In this document: piece after piece, positions 52,153 to 60,965 of the stretch
How positions within the stretch are numbered: position 1 is the first letter of the stretch
Layout: each line of letters starts with the position of its first letter
Source of the DNA: VSJD01 sp041653875
GTDB lineage: Bacteria; Verrucomicrobiota; Kiritimatiellia; JAAZAB01
Reading direction: 5' to 3'
Assembly: GCA_041653875.1 (NCBI GenBank)
Contig: JBAZEM010000002.1
Location: forward strand, 62,001-126,000
DNA: 64,000 bases
The notes under the pieces: generated by a model
What the model was told of the DNA's origin: nothing
Databases searched by the model: none
The model's input: only the letters and a program-made list of their open reading frames with translations
Made by a program: the position numbers and the translations under genes

Positions 52153-52518
52153 ATGACACGCACAAGCGACAACTGGCGGCGCATAGTCTGGGGCAACTTG
52201 TTCACGATCGGCTTTATGCTGTCGCCAATCAGCTGGTGGAACGACGCCGTGGTCAATTTGCCCATTGCGTATCTGGCCGCGCAACTGGCGGCGCTCCTTG
52301 ACCCGCGCTTATTCCTGATTGCTTTTGTCGGCGCCTATTGGGCCACAAACCTGCTCGGCCTGCTCGGCATGCACGTGAGCGCCCGCAAATTGTTTCGTCA
52401 ACCGGAACGCGGAATTTCGCTCAGGCGCTACTTCCTGATTTCACTGCTCTACACCTTGTTGATCGTGGCCTTGGCCCAATTTAAATGGATTCAATCGCCG
52501 TTCGCAATCGCTCCGTAA
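52153..52518 (+). CDS. small integral membrane protein of unknown function
   Basis: 121 residues from ATG 52153, with three predicted helices (about 12-30, 33-65 and 92-112) and a basic loop (HVSARKLFRQPERGISLRR). Follows flavodoxin on the same strand with a 57-bp gap. I do not recognise it. Confidence 0.55.
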   Translation: MTRTSDNWRRIVWGNLFTIGFMLSPISWWNDAVVNLPIAYLAAQLAALLDPRLFLIAFVGAYWATNLLGLLGMHVSARKLFRQPERGISLRRYFLISLLYTLLIVALAQFKWIQSPFAIAP

Positions 52519-52547
52519 TTGCCTTTCGCAAATAAATCACATAAAAT
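52519..52547 (+). promoter_or_regulatory. sigma70 promoter of the GHMP kinase gene
   Basis: TTGCCT, a 17-bp spacer and TAAAAT; nine bases separate the -10 box from the ATG and there is no ribosome site. Confidence 0.55.
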
Positions 52548-52556
52548 CAAAACAAT

Positions 52557-53609
52557 ATGCATCCATTTGCGATCAATGCCGTGGCGCCGACGCGTATTTG
52601 CGATGTCGGCGGCTGGACCGACACCCATTTTGCGAAATACGGGGCGGTCTTCAATGTCGCCATTTATCCTTATGTCGAAGTCCAGATCCATCCGATGACG
52701 CCCGGCGAGTCGGATGGCCGCTTGATCGTTTCGACCGAGAATTACGGCGCCTCCTACACCTTGGACCCCGACAATATCGTTTACGGCAAGCATCCCCTGA
52801 TTGAGGCGGCAATCAAATGCATGGCGCTCCCGCCGGATATTGCCTTGCGAATCAACGTTTTCTCCCATGCCCCACCCGGCGCCTCGATGGGCACTTCCGC
52901 CGCCGTTTCCGTGGCCCTGATTGGCGCGCTGGACATGCTGACGGGCAAAAACAAAGCGCCGCACACCATGGCGGCTCTGGCCCATTCCATCGAGACGAAG
53001 GAACTGGGACTGGAATGCGGCGTCCAAGACCAACTTGCCAGCGCATATGGCGGAATCAACTTGATCGAAATAAGCGATTTTCCCAAGGCAACGATCGCCC
53101 CAGTGGCGATTACCGACGCTATCTGGTGGGAGCTTGAACACCGCCTGGTTCTGACCTATATCGGCAAGCCCCACCAGTCGTCCGCCATCCACAAGATGGT
53201 CATTGCCGGGCTTGGGTCTGCGCCCCATAAAGACCCGCGCCTCGAACGACTGCGGCAATTGGCCCATCAGGCCCGGCCCGCGTTGCAAGCCGGAAATTTT
53301 ACCGGGTTGGGCCGCATCTTCGATGAGAACACCGCGGCGCAGCGCGCCCTGCACAAGAACCTTGTTTGCGACGCGTTCGAGGAGATCATTTCCGTGGCGC
53401 GCGATTACCAGGCCTTGGGTTGTAAAGTCAATGGGGCCGGCGGCGACGGCGGCTCCATCGCCATCCTGACGGATGGGGACATGTCGAAGAAGCGCGAAAT
53501 GCAGAAAGTGCTCGACAGCAAAGGTTATCTGACACTGCCCGTTTACCTTTCCCGCCGCGGCCTGCGCGTCTGGAAAAGCATTGCCACGACGCCCGTTAAA
53601 GGCAAATAG
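52557..53609 (+). CDS. GHMP-family sugar kinase
   Basis: 350 residues. N-terminal APTRICDVGGWTDTHFAKYG (about 10-29), the ATP-binding PPGASMGTSAAVSVAL (about 104-119) and the C-terminal motif VNGAGGDGGSIAI. Closest in layout to fucokinase- and heptose-7-phosphate kinase-like (HddA) enzymes; galactokinase is less likely because its N-terminal signature is absent. Substrate not determinable. Probably leaderless (promoter nine bases before the ATG). Confidence 0.78.
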   Translation: MHPFAINAVAPTRICDVGGWTDTHFAKYGAVFNVAIYPYVEVQIHPMTPGESDGRLIVSTENYGASYTLDPDNIVYGKHPLIEAAIKCMALPPDIALRINVFSHAPPGASMGTSAAVSVALIGALDMLTGKNKAPHTMAALAHSIETKELGLECGVQDQLASAYGGINLIEISDFPKATIAPVAITDAIWWELEHRLVLTYIGKPHQSSAIHKMVIAGLGSAPHKDPRLERLRQLAHQARPALQAGNFTGLGRIFDENTAAQRALHKNLVCDAFEEIISVARDYQALGCKVNGAGGDGGSIAILTDGDMSKKREMQKVLDSKGYLTLPVYLSRRGLRVWKSIATTPVKGK

Positions 53610-53629
53610 ACAGACCACGGTTTTCGGGA

Positions 53630-54268
53630 TTATTTGGCCAGACTGCTCCAGGCGCTCGCGCGCACCCGGAAACGCCAGGGCCGCTTGGCATCCGCCCCCG
53701 CATAATCAACGCCTACGCGCGCAGTGGCGACAATCTCCTCCGGACGCAAGGCATTCCCCTGCTCCAGCCAGATCGTATTCCCCTGCAAGCTCTGGCCCGA
53801 ATGACGCACCGTAATACCCAGGGCCTGGGCCAGGGCGCCGGGCCCTCCCGCGAGCGTCCGGTCCAAACGGGCCTTGTGACGGCGCGCGATCATGAGCGGG
53901 ATGCCATGGGTTGGCTCCAGGGCGCGGATCAGGACGGCATGGGGGATTCCTTCGCCGCCGGTAATGATGTTGAAGAGCGCATGCAGGCCGTAACATAAAT
54001 AAACGTAGGCCACCCCGCCGGTTTCGTACATGACGGCCGTCCGCCGCGTGCGCCGGTTGCCGTAGGCATGCGAGGCGCGGTCCGTGGCCCCGGCATAGGC
54101 TTCGGTCTCCACAATGCGCCCGCCGGTCACCACCCGTCCGCCGATGCGGGTGAATAAATACTGCCCAAGCAGGTCCCGGCCGATCTGAACCACGTCCGCC
54201 CTACGGTAAAAATCAAGCGGCAATGGCCGGCCAACGATGGAGGTATGACAAAACCGCACAGATCTCAT
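53630..54268 (-). CDS. mpg: DNA-3-methyladenine glycosylase (AAG/MPG family)
   Basis: Excises alkylated purines. 212 residues: RDLLGQYLF, ETEAYAGATDRASHAYGNRRT with the catalytic Glu, YVYLCYGLHALFNIIT, VLIRALEP and GGPGALAQALGI are all diagnostic for the human-AAG-like family. Its ATG overlaps the stop of the upstream zinc-ribbon gene by four bases. Confidence 0.93.
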   Translation of the reverse strand: MRSVRFCHTSIVGRPLPLDFYRRADVVQIGRDLLGQYLFTRIGGRVVTGGRIVETEAYAGATDRASHAYGNRRTRRTAVMYETGGVAYVYLCYGLHALFNIITGGEGIPHAVLIRALEPTHGIPLMIARRHKARLDRTLAGGPGALAQALGITVRHSGQSLQGNTIWLEQGNALRPEEIVATARVGVDYAGADAKRPWRFRVRASAWSSLAK

Positions 54269-54867
54269 TCCCCTGGCAACACGCCGGCGGCAGAAGCTTT
54301 AATGGCATGGCCTGAATTCGACAGCGACTCGACCTGTGAAACCTCTTGGGGAGTTGCGATACCGGACGGAATTTTCGCGCAGCCGCCGATGCGCGTAAAA
54401 TACGCCGCCAGGAACCATCCCAAACCGACGAAAAAAATCACGCGCGCCGCCGCAAGGCATTGCCGGCGAATGACGACGCCTTTGTGCAGATAGTTTTGGC
54501 ATTGCGGACAACGCGTCAAAACTGCGGCGCTCATATGGCCGCACTTCGGACACTGCATCTGCTTTGTGCGGCCAAGAGGCGCAGTGGCAACGGCCGGCTG
54601 CGATTCGTCCTGCCGTTGCCGGTCGCGTTTCAGCGCCAACCGCACGGGAACGGCATGCTCGGCCTCGCAAGCGGCGCACTGCACCGATACGCCTGAAAGA
54701 TTTTTTGGGGCGGACATCTCCTCGCCGCAAGCGCACTTCCAATAAAGCTCAGGCGCCGGAACGCGCAGGGACTTGCCGCAGTCCGGACATTGAACCTGAT
54801 GGCCGGCGCCGGAAGCCTCCACCGCCAGGCTTTTATCGCAATCGCATTTGAAATACACGAACGCCAT
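54265..54867 (-). CDS. zinc-ribbon membrane protein
   Basis: 200 residues. Three or four Cys pairs: CDCDK and CPDCGKS (about 8-33), CAC and CAAC (about 44-71), CPKCGH and CPQC (about 105-122); one membrane helix (about 142-158). The N-terminal double ribbon with a CxC spacing recalls small zinc-binding domains fused to signalling proteins. It precedes mpg with a 4-bp overlap and follows a second zinc-ribbon gene. Function unknown. Confidence 0.65.
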   Translation of the reverse strand: MAFVYFKCDCDKSLAVEASGAGHQVQCPDCGKSLRVPAPELYWKCACGEEMSAPKNLSGVSVQCAACEAEHAVPVRLALKRDRQRQDESQPAVATAPLGRTKQMQCPKCGHMSAAVLTRCPQCQNYLHKGVVIRRQCLAAARVIFFVGLGWFLAAYFTRIGGCAKIPSGIATPQEVSQVESLSNSGHAIKASAAGVLPGE

Positions 54868-54879
54868 GTCACGCCTATT

Positions 54880-55491
54880 TTAATACTTGCGCACGACATA
54901 TCCATTGCCCGCGCACATTTTACACAATATTCTTATTTCCTTGCCGTGGACCACGCGAACGATCGCTCCCATGCCCTGACATGCGGCGCACACTTCCGCG
55001 CCGGCAGGGAGCGTAATTGTGCGCCCGCCACTCTGATTACAAAGAATGCAGGTGGACTTTGCGGCGCCATCGCTCGTATATCCCAAGCCCCCGCACCGCT
55101 GACAACGGATCTTAACAACATTTGTCGGTGGTGGCGTCGGCGCGGGCGCGGGAACAGGAGCGGGCGCAGGCTCGGCCGACAACCATTTGGCATACCAGCG
55201 GCGCATGGTGCCCGACACGTCGGACGAAACGCGCCGGCAATTCGCGTAAAACTCATCCGCGCCGGATCGAACGTCCCGCCAATCCACGTTTTCTTTAACC
55301 CAGAACCCGGTCGCGCCGATGGCCAGCAGCACAAGCGCCCACAAGGCCGAGCGCAAGAACGAACGCCGCCGCACGGAAGGCGATGGCCCCATCATGGCGG
55401 CGGTCGGTTCCGGCAGTTTGACGCCGCAACTCCGGCAATGAATGGCTGCCGCTACGTTTTCAGCGCCGCATTGTGGACAGATTCTTAGCAT
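54880..55491 (-). CDS. zinc-ribbon membrane protein with DnaJ-like CxxCxGxG region
   Basis: 203 residues: an N-terminal ribbon CPQCGAENVAAAIHCRSCG (residues 5-23), a membrane helix (about 47-63), a Pro/Ala linker (105-125) and a C-terminal cluster of CxxC-x-G motifs (CQRCGGLG, CILCNQSG, CAACQGMG, CKMCAGNG) matching the four-repeat zinc centre of DnaJ. There is no J-domain. A membrane-anchored chaperone- or redox-type role is possible but unsupported. Confidence 0.68.
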   Translation of the reverse strand: MLRICPQCGAENVAAAIHCRSCGVKLPEPTAAMMGPSPSVRRRSFLRSALWALVLLAIGATGFWVKENVDWRDVRSGADEFYANCRRVSSDVSGTMRRWYAKWLSAEPAPAPVPAPAPTPPPTNVVKIRCQRCGGLGYTSDGAAKSTCILCNQSGGRTITLPAGAEVCAACQGMGAIVRVVHGKEIRILCKMCAGNGYVVRKY

Positions 55492-55597
55492 CGGGGTCAG
55501 CCCTGGAATTAAGATTTTGCGGCAAGCAATTTAGATTCACCTGCATTGAAGCTTGCAAAACATCAGTAAAGTTTGCTTTTTTTCCGTGATTTTACCT

Positions 55598-55622
55598 GCA
55601 GCCTTCAGCCTACAGTCTGAGC
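55598..55622. repeat. tandem repeat (CAGCCTTCAGCCTACAGTCTG family)
   Basis: Three units of 7-8 nt, inverse of the array at 40113-40139. A GCATCCTATGGGATGC palindrome follows. Confidence 0.6.
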
Positions 55623-55635
55623 ATCCTATGGGATG

Positions 55636-55833
55636 CTAATGAACCAACTGCTTTATCTGTTTGCCCGCAGCCGAACCTGTTCCAACACTCAAATACTCCG
55701 TCACTTCCCCTTGCGTCAATCCCGCATAACATGCCAAATAATAGGGCGCCAATGCACGCGCCTGCACATCGCGCCGCCTTTTCTTGAATGCCTCCACCTC
55801 ACCCCAAATTACTTCCCTTGTAAAAATCCCGCT
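55636..55833 (-). pseudogene. C-terminal remnant of a REP-associated (Y1-type) transposase
   Basis: About 65 codons, no start codon, preceded in frame by TGA. The text includes VIWGEVEAFKKRRRDVQARA, LAPYYLACYAGLTQGEVTEY and a final GTGSAAGKQIKQL, resembling the helical C-terminal region of RAYT-type transposases of the IS200 group, whose usual form is LTQREVA..LGVGTGAAVS.Q..RL. The catalytic HUH domain is missing. The surrounding 412 bp (55492-55903) holds no other gene, only short repeats. Identification rests on the C-terminal pattern. Confidence 0.42.
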
Positions 55834-55903
55834 GTAGCGTCACGTCCGTCGGCGGACGGGGCGGGCGCCGGCGCTTTGAGCAACTGGCCGCAATGTTTAA
55901 TAT

Positions 55904-56797
55904 TTAAGCCTGACACTGATTCTGCACGGCGACCCAGCCGTCCCTCCCGGGCACGGTCCCCTTCGCGATGCGCCCAGGCGGAATTGACGAAGCGGCGGGC
56001 AAAAGGGCGCCTAACGCGACAAACTCGTGGCCCAGCGAACGCGCATTCTGCACAAACCGCGCGAACAGATCCCGGCATACGATGCCCTCGGCCTCGGCAT
56101 GGATGGTCAGGACATTGACGATGTCGGGGCGGATTTTATCCAGCAGGTAGTCGTTGTAGCCCTCGATGTCAACGCCGTTACGGCCAATCGCCTCATCATA
56201 GGTCGGCAAGGTGACAGGTATCTGGGGCTGGCTTAACGGAATACCCGCGACCAGCGGGCGGAAGATCGTCTGCCCGCGGCAATCGCTGTTGAAGACGAAC
56301 GGGAAACGCTCTTTTTCATACAAGGCCGCTTCCGTGCAACGCCAGCCAGGCGCCGCCGAACAGGTCGGCGGCGCGCCGACAATCGCGGTCATAAGCTCAA
56401 CGCCCCGGGCCAAGCCGGCGCGGATGGCCTCGGAAGACATGTTTTCGATGTGCGTCTGCCAGGCGTAGTGGTCCCAGGCGTGAAATCCCATTTCATGCCC
56501 GGCGCCGGCGGCCATGCGCAGGCAACCGCCAAGATGCTTGCCGATGATCGTCCCCGGCCACAGGGTGCCCCGCAGGAGAATGTCCCAGCCATAAAGCCCC
56601 GCGGCCCGACTGCGCAGCATCTTCACCAGGAAGCGCGGACGCGCCAAGCGCCGGAGGTGGCGCCCCATGTTGTCGGGTCCCACTGAAAAGAAGAACGTGG
56701 CGCGGATGCCGTGCGCGGCCAGCAGGCGGCATAAGGCCGGCACGCCGTCACGCGTGCCGCGGAAGGTGTCCACATCGATGCGCAGCCCGATTTTCAT
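55904..56797 (-). CDS. arnD: ArnD-like polysaccharide deacetylase (undecaprenyl-L-Ara4FN deformylase)
   Basis: Removes the formyl group from undecaprenyl-phosphate L-Ara4FN. 297 residues: NodB-fold start GLRIDVDTFRGTRDGVPAL with the catalytic Asp (residue 9), metal ligands in MGFHAWDHYAWQTH (about 102-115) and the late LTIHAEAEG His. The length matches ArnD. Its ATG overlaps the arnA stop by four bases. Divergence from general deacetylases in the RGTR segment favours ArnD. Confidence 0.85.
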   Translation of the reverse strand: MKIGLRIDVDTFRGTRDGVPALCRLLAAHGIRATFFFSVGPDNMGRHLRRLARPRFLVKMLRSRAAGLYGWDILLRGTLWPGTIIGKHLGGCLRMAAGAGHEMGFHAWDHYAWQTHIENMSSEAIRAGLARGVELMTAIVGAPPTCSAAPGWRCTEAALYEKERFPFVFNSDCRGQTIFRPLVAGIPLSQPQIPVTLPTYDEAIGRNGVDIEGYNDYLLDKIRPDIVNVLTIHAEAEGIVCRDLFARFVQNARSLGHEFVALGALLPAASSIPPGRIAKGTVPGRDGWVAVQNQCQA

Positions 56798-58803
56798 GCT
56801 TCGTCTTCAATGCCGAATTCGCCGGAGGCGACGGCTTCCCGGAGGAAGAAATCCAGGGTTTCATCCACCGACTGTTCGAGCGTGATCGCGGGCGTCCAGC
56901 CGAGCAGTTTTTGAGCCTTGCGAATGCTGGGCCGCCGATGCGCCACGTCCTGGTAACCGGCGCCGTAATAGCGGCCGCTTTCCATTTCCTGGATGCCGGC
57001 AAACGGCGGGAACTTGTCCCGCAGGGGATGCTGTTTGAATTTACGGATCAGGATTTCGGCCAGTTCCTTGATGCTGGCCTCGTTGACCGGATTGCCGATG
57101 TTGAAAATCTGGCCGTCGCATTTACCGCCCTGGTTTTCGATGATCCGGAACAGGCCTTCGATGCCGTCTTTGACGTCCGTAAAACATCGTTTCTGCTCGC
57201 CGCCATCGATCAGCCGGATGGGACTGCCTTCGACCAGGTTGAGAATCAACTGGGTAATGGCGCGCGAACTGCCGATGCGCGCCGAGGTCAGGCTGTCCAG
57301 ACGCGGGCCGATCCAGTTGAACGGACGGAACAGGGTAAAGCGTAGTTTCTCGTGCCGGCCGTAGGCCCAGATTACGCGATCCAGGAGTTGTTTGGAGCAG
57401 GAATAAATCCAGCGCTCCATGCGGATGGGCCCAACGATCAGGCGCGAATTGTCCTCGTCGAATTCCTGGTCGTCGCACATGCCGTACACTTCGGAGGTCG
57501 AGGGAAATACGATGCGACGTCCATATTTGGCGCAATAGCGCACGATGCGCAGGTTCTCCTCAAAGTCCAGGTTGAAGACCCGCAGGGGATTGCGCGTATA
57601 TTCGATCGGCGTGGCGATGGCCACCAGCGGCAGGATGACGTCGCACTTGCGCACGTGGTACTCGATCCATTCGCGCGAGATGGAAATATCGCCTTCGTCG
57701 TAATAAAAATCGGGCCGCTTGAGCAGGCGCCCGATCTTGTCCGAATGCAGGTCCATGCCATGCACCACATAACGGCCGCTATCCAGCAACCGCTCGCTGA
57801 GGGCATTGCCGATAAACCCGTTCACGCCCAGGATCAGCACCGCGGTTTTGCGCTTGGCCTTGATCTGGCGCCGCGCGCCCAGGCGCGTCCCCTTCGCCAA
57901 TCCTAAAACCGTGGCGGCCTGCGCTCCCGCCATGACAACGTCATTCTCCGGCTGGACCTGGTCCAATTGCACGACGCCCTGCCCGCACGCCACAGTCAAC
58001 GGCTCGGTGGTCAGCACCGTTCCGGGATTCTCGTTCGCCTTCGCTTTTTTACCGCCGGCGGAAGCCGTGGCCGACCACACCAGCAATTTACGATCGCCGC
58101 TCCAGGTGAACGCGCCCGGATAAGGATGCGTCACGGCGCGCACCAGGTTGGCGATATCCGCCGCGCTCTTGTTCCAGTCGATGGCGCCATCCGCCGGGCA
58201 ACGTCCGCCAAAATAGGTGGCTTTTGTATGGTCCTGCGGCGCACGCGGCGCCTTAAGCGTGCGGATGCGCGGCAGGGTCTCATCCAGGAGGCGCGTGGCG
58301 GCGGCGGTCATTTTACCGAAAAGCGTCAGGGCCGTATCGTCCTTGTCGATCGGGATCCCGGCCTGGGCCACAATATCGCCGTCATCCGGGCGCGGCGTCA
58401 TGTAATGCAGGGTCACGCCGGTTTCCTTTTCGCCGTTGATCAGCACCCAGTTGGCCGGGCAGCGTCCGCGGTATTTGGGCAGGAGCGACCCGTGCAGGTT
58501 GATGCACCCTTTGGGTGGAATGTCCAGGATCACGGGCTTCACCATCTGGCGGTAATAAAAGGAGAAAATGATGTCCGGCTTCAGCGCCCGTATTTTTTCC
58601 GCCCAGATCGGATGGTTGATATCTTCCGGCGCATAGACCGGAATCCCGCGCGCGGCCGCCAGTTCCGCGACGGAATGGAACCAGACCGCCTCGTTGGGAT
58701 TGTCCTTGTGGGTAAAGACCGCCGCCACCTCGAACCCGTTGCGCAAAAGCGCATCGAGTCCGGCACAACCGATATCATGATAGGCTAAGACAATTGCTTT
58801 CAT
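56794..58803 (-). CDS. arnA: ArnA: bifunctional UDP-Ara4N formyltransferase / UDP-glucuronate decarboxylase
   Basis: 669 residues from ATG 58803 (E. coli 660). The N-terminal formyltransferase half has N102, H104 (INLHGSLLPKYRG) and D140, exactly the E. coli catalytic numbering. The C-terminal half has the NAD motif GVNGFIGNALSERLL (about 325-339) and the SDR pair Y-x3-K in YSCSKQLLDRV. It oxidises and decarboxylates UDP-glucuronate and formylates UDP-L-Ara4N on the path to lipid A L-Ara4N. arnD follows by ATGA overlap; arnB, arnC, arnT and arnE/F are absent here. Confidence 0.93.
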   Translation of the reverse strand: MKAIVLAYHDIGCAGLDALLRNGFEVAAVFTHKDNPNEAVWFHSVAELAAARGIPVYAPEDINHPIWAEKIRALKPDIIFSFYYRQMVKPVILDIPPKGCINLHGSLLPKYRGRCPANWVLINGEKETGVTLHYMTPRPDDGDIVAQAGIPIDKDDTALTLFGKMTAAATRLLDETLPRIRTLKAPRAPQDHTKATYFGGRCPADGAIDWNKSAADIANLVRAVTHPYPGAFTWSGDRKLLVWSATASAGGKKAKANENPGTVLTTEPLTVACGQGVVQLDQVQPENDVVMAGAQAATVLGLAKGTRLGARRQIKAKRKTAVLILGVNGFIGNALSERLLDSGRYVVHGMDLHSDKIGRLLKRPDFYYDEGDISISREWIEYHVRKCDVILPLVAIATPIEYTRNPLRVFNLDFEENLRIVRYCAKYGRRIVFPSTSEVYGMCDDQEFDEDNSRLIVGPIRMERWIYSCSKQLLDRVIWAYGRHEKLRFTLFRPFNWIGPRLDSLTSARIGSSRAITQLILNLVEGSPIRLIDGGEQKRCFTDVKDGIEGLFRIIENQGGKCDGQIFNIGNPVNEASIKELAEILIRKFKQHPLRDKFPPFAGIQEMESGRYYGAGYQDVAHRRPSIRKAQKLLGWTPAITLEQSVDETLDFFLREAVASGEFGIEDEA

Positions 58804-58894
58804 AATGGCTCCATTCTGAATTGACTTCTCCAAGCGCAATTGCCGATTACCTTAAGCAAGCTGGCGGGAAAAAGCAAAAGATATTTTTACAATA

Positions 58895-59884
58895 TCACAT
58901 CGCCACGTCGACGGGGCGGCCGCATTGGCGGCAGGCTTGGTTGACGATACCGACGATGCGCGTGGTGTAGCCCTGCCGGACGATCAGTTCCCGGGCGCAC
59001 TGCGGGCAGAGCGTGTCCTGCCCGGCGCCTGTCATCACATTGCCCATGTAAACGTAGGCCAGATCCCGCTTGCACCGGGCGTAGGCGCGTTCCAACACGG
59101 CCGGCGGCGTGGAGGGTATATCCATTTTGTATTCCGGGTGGTAAGCGCTCAAGTGGAGCGGCGTCAACCGCCCCAGGTTGGCGGCCATCCAGGCCGAGAC
59201 CAGGCCGACCTGTTCTTCGCCGTCATTCAACCCGGGAATCAGCAAGTTGGTGATTTCCACATGACACTTGGCCGCCACGGCCTGGCGCGCGAACCGCAAC
59301 ACCGGCGCCAATGCGCCGCGGCATTGCTGTTTGTAAAAGGCCTCATCCATGCTCTTGATGTCGATGTTCAGCGCGTCAATCAGCGGCAACAGCTCCGCCG
59401 CGGGCTTTTCCTCGATAAAGCCGTTGGTCACCAACACATTGAACAGCCCCTGCGCGCGCGCCCGTTGCGCGCAATCCCGAACGAACTCATAATTGATCAA
59501 CGGCTCGTTGTAGGTATAGGCAATGCCAGGGGAATGCCGGTCCCGGGCGGCCTGCACCACCTCGTCCGGCTGGAACGATTGCGATTGCGCGGCGATGGTC
59601 TGGGAAATCTGCCAGTTTTGGCAGAACCCGCAGGCGAAATTACAGCCCCAGCCGCCGATGCTGAAAATGGCGCTGCCGGGATGAAAATGGAACAGCGGTT
59701 TCTTCTCGATCGGATCGGCATGCAGGGACGAAAGCCGTCCATACCCCTCCGCCACCAGACTGCCGGCCACCACCCGCCGAATACCGCACAAGCCGGTTTT
59801 CTTTTCGGCGATCACGCAGTGATGCGGGCAAAGTTCGCATTGAATTTTACCGGATCCGGTTGTGCGCCAGAACATTGCATTCAT
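58895..59884 (-). CDS. amrS: AmmeMemoRadiSam-system radical SAM enzyme
   Basis: 329 residues from ATG 59884 (GAGG seven bases upstream; earlier starts lack a ribosome site). The radical SAM motif is C-x3-C-x2-C in GCNFACGFCQNW (about 79-90), with AYTYNEPLINYEF and NIDIKSMDEAFY as in AmrS. N-terminal CELCPHHC and C-terminal CPQC...CRQCG likely bind metal. Known AmrS genes are often linked to Memo and AMMECR1 genes; neither is visible here. Confidence 0.9.
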   Translation of the reverse strand: MNAMFWRTTGSGKIQCELCPHHCVIAEKKTGLCGIRRVVAGSLVAEGYGRLSSLHADPIEKKPLFHFHPGSAIFSIGGWGCNFACGFCQNWQISQTIAAQSQSFQPDEVVQAARDRHSPGIAYTYNEPLINYEFVRDCAQRARAQGLFNVLVTNGFIEEKPAAELLPLIDALNIDIKSMDEAFYKQQCRGALAPVLRFARQAVAAKCHVEITNLLIPGLNDGEEQVGLVSAWMAANLGRLTPLHLSAYHPEYKMDIPSTPPAVLERAYARCKRDLAYVYMGNVMTGAGQDTLCPQCARELIVRQGYTTRIVGIVNQACRQCGRPVDVAM

Positions 59885-59973
59885 GTCAACCTCGTCATTT
59901 TTGATTGTATAATGATAAAAAATATCGTGGAATGCAAGCGTTATAATTTTTCGAACATCTCCGTAGCACGCCA

Positions 59974-60086
59974 CGAGTTAGGCGGCCAAAGGCCGCGACT
60001 TTGCCGTTCTCTCGAACGGCGCTACAACGAGCCGGTGTAGTTGCGGTTCGATAGAACCGCTTGCCGCCGTGTGGATTGAAATTCCT
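59974..60086. repeat. 113-bp intergenic repeat, copy 2
   Basis: Identical over all 113 bases to 8470-8582, same orientation, 51.5 kb away. Confidence 0.95.
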
Positions 60087-60097
60087 ATGCATAAATT

Positions 60098-60213
60098 TAG
60101 GCCCCGCAAAGCGGGGCAATTTTTTCCATGTAGAGCCGACTTTACGTCGGCTATCATCGGGGCAGAATAGCCGGTATTCCGCCGGAGGCGGATCCGCCAA
60201 TGGCGGAAAATTC
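60098..60213. repeat. REP-like palindromic mosaic
   Basis: GGCCCCGCAAAGCGGGGC, then the AGCCGACTTTACGTCGGCT hairpin (60127-60153) and TTCCGCCGGAGGCGGATCCG with GCCAATGGCGGAAAATTCC. All three modules occur elsewhere in the window. Confidence 0.8.
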
Positions 60214-60337
60214 CTTAGCCTGAACGTGGACCCTCGCCGCAATCGCAAAAAAACATTGACGCGCGCGCCTGAAATAGCCATGATAATCGACGAAAAGGAC
60301 GGTTCACGTTCAATCACGTTTTAACAGGAGCAAAGCG

Positions 60338-60964
60338 ATGAAAATCATTTTCCGTGCGGCAATGTCGGGCGCGGCAGTTGGCAGTTTGCTGGCGCTGGTC
60401 GGATGCGCCATGTTTCGGGTAAACGTGGAGGACAAGGACGTCTCCAACCTGCCGGCCTATGACGCCACTTACGGGGCCCAGGACCTGCGCAACCTGAGCG
60501 AAAAAGTGGCCACGAGCATCGCCACGAGCGATTTCATCAAGAACCAGCCCACCAATCTGATCATGATCGTCTATGGCGTCCAGCCCCGCACAACCACCTT
60601 CGTGGATACCCAGGCCATGACCGACCGCCTGCGGAATACCCTGATGCAAAAGAGCAACAACAAGATTCAGTTTGTCAACGAAAGCCGCCGCCAGGAGTTG
60701 ATGAAAGAACAGGGCTTCCAGGCCCAGAACGCCACCGACGACACCCGCGCGGCCGTCGGCAAACAGTTAGGGGCCAAATTCATGCTGACCGGCGCGCTCA
60801 TCGAAATGCAGAAGCAAACCGGGAAACAGGTCCGGGTATCCAAGACCGAATTGGTGTATTACCAGCTGACCATCGAAATCACCGATCTCGAAACCGGGAT
60901 CATCGCCTGGTCCACGCAGGAAGAATTCGCGCGCGCGGCCAGAGAGCCGCTCATTGGATGGTAA
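60338..60964 (+). CDS. LpoB-like penicillin-binding-protein activator lipoprotein
   Basis: 208 residues with a lipoprotein signal (LLALVGC, C23). The mature domain has VEDKDVSNLPAYDATYGAQD, then KIQFVNESRRQELMKEQGFQ and GKQLGAKFMLTGALIEM, the order of the LpoB/TolB-N-like fold that activates PBP1B in E. coli. AGGAG lies nine bases before the ATG. The COG3014-like gene follows within two bases of its stop. Peptidoglycan role inferred from LpoB. Confidence 0.8.
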   Translation: MKIIFRAAMSGAAVGSLLALVGCAMFRVNVEDKDVSNLPAYDATYGAQDLRNLSEKVATSIATSDFIKNQPTNLIMIVYGVQPRTTTFVDTQAMTDRLRNTLMQKSNNKIQFVNESRRQELMKEQGFQAQNATDDTRAAVGKQLGAKFMLTGALIEMQKQTGKQVRVSKTELVYYQLTIEITDLETGIIAWSTQEEFARAAREPLIGW

Positions 60965-60965
60965 C

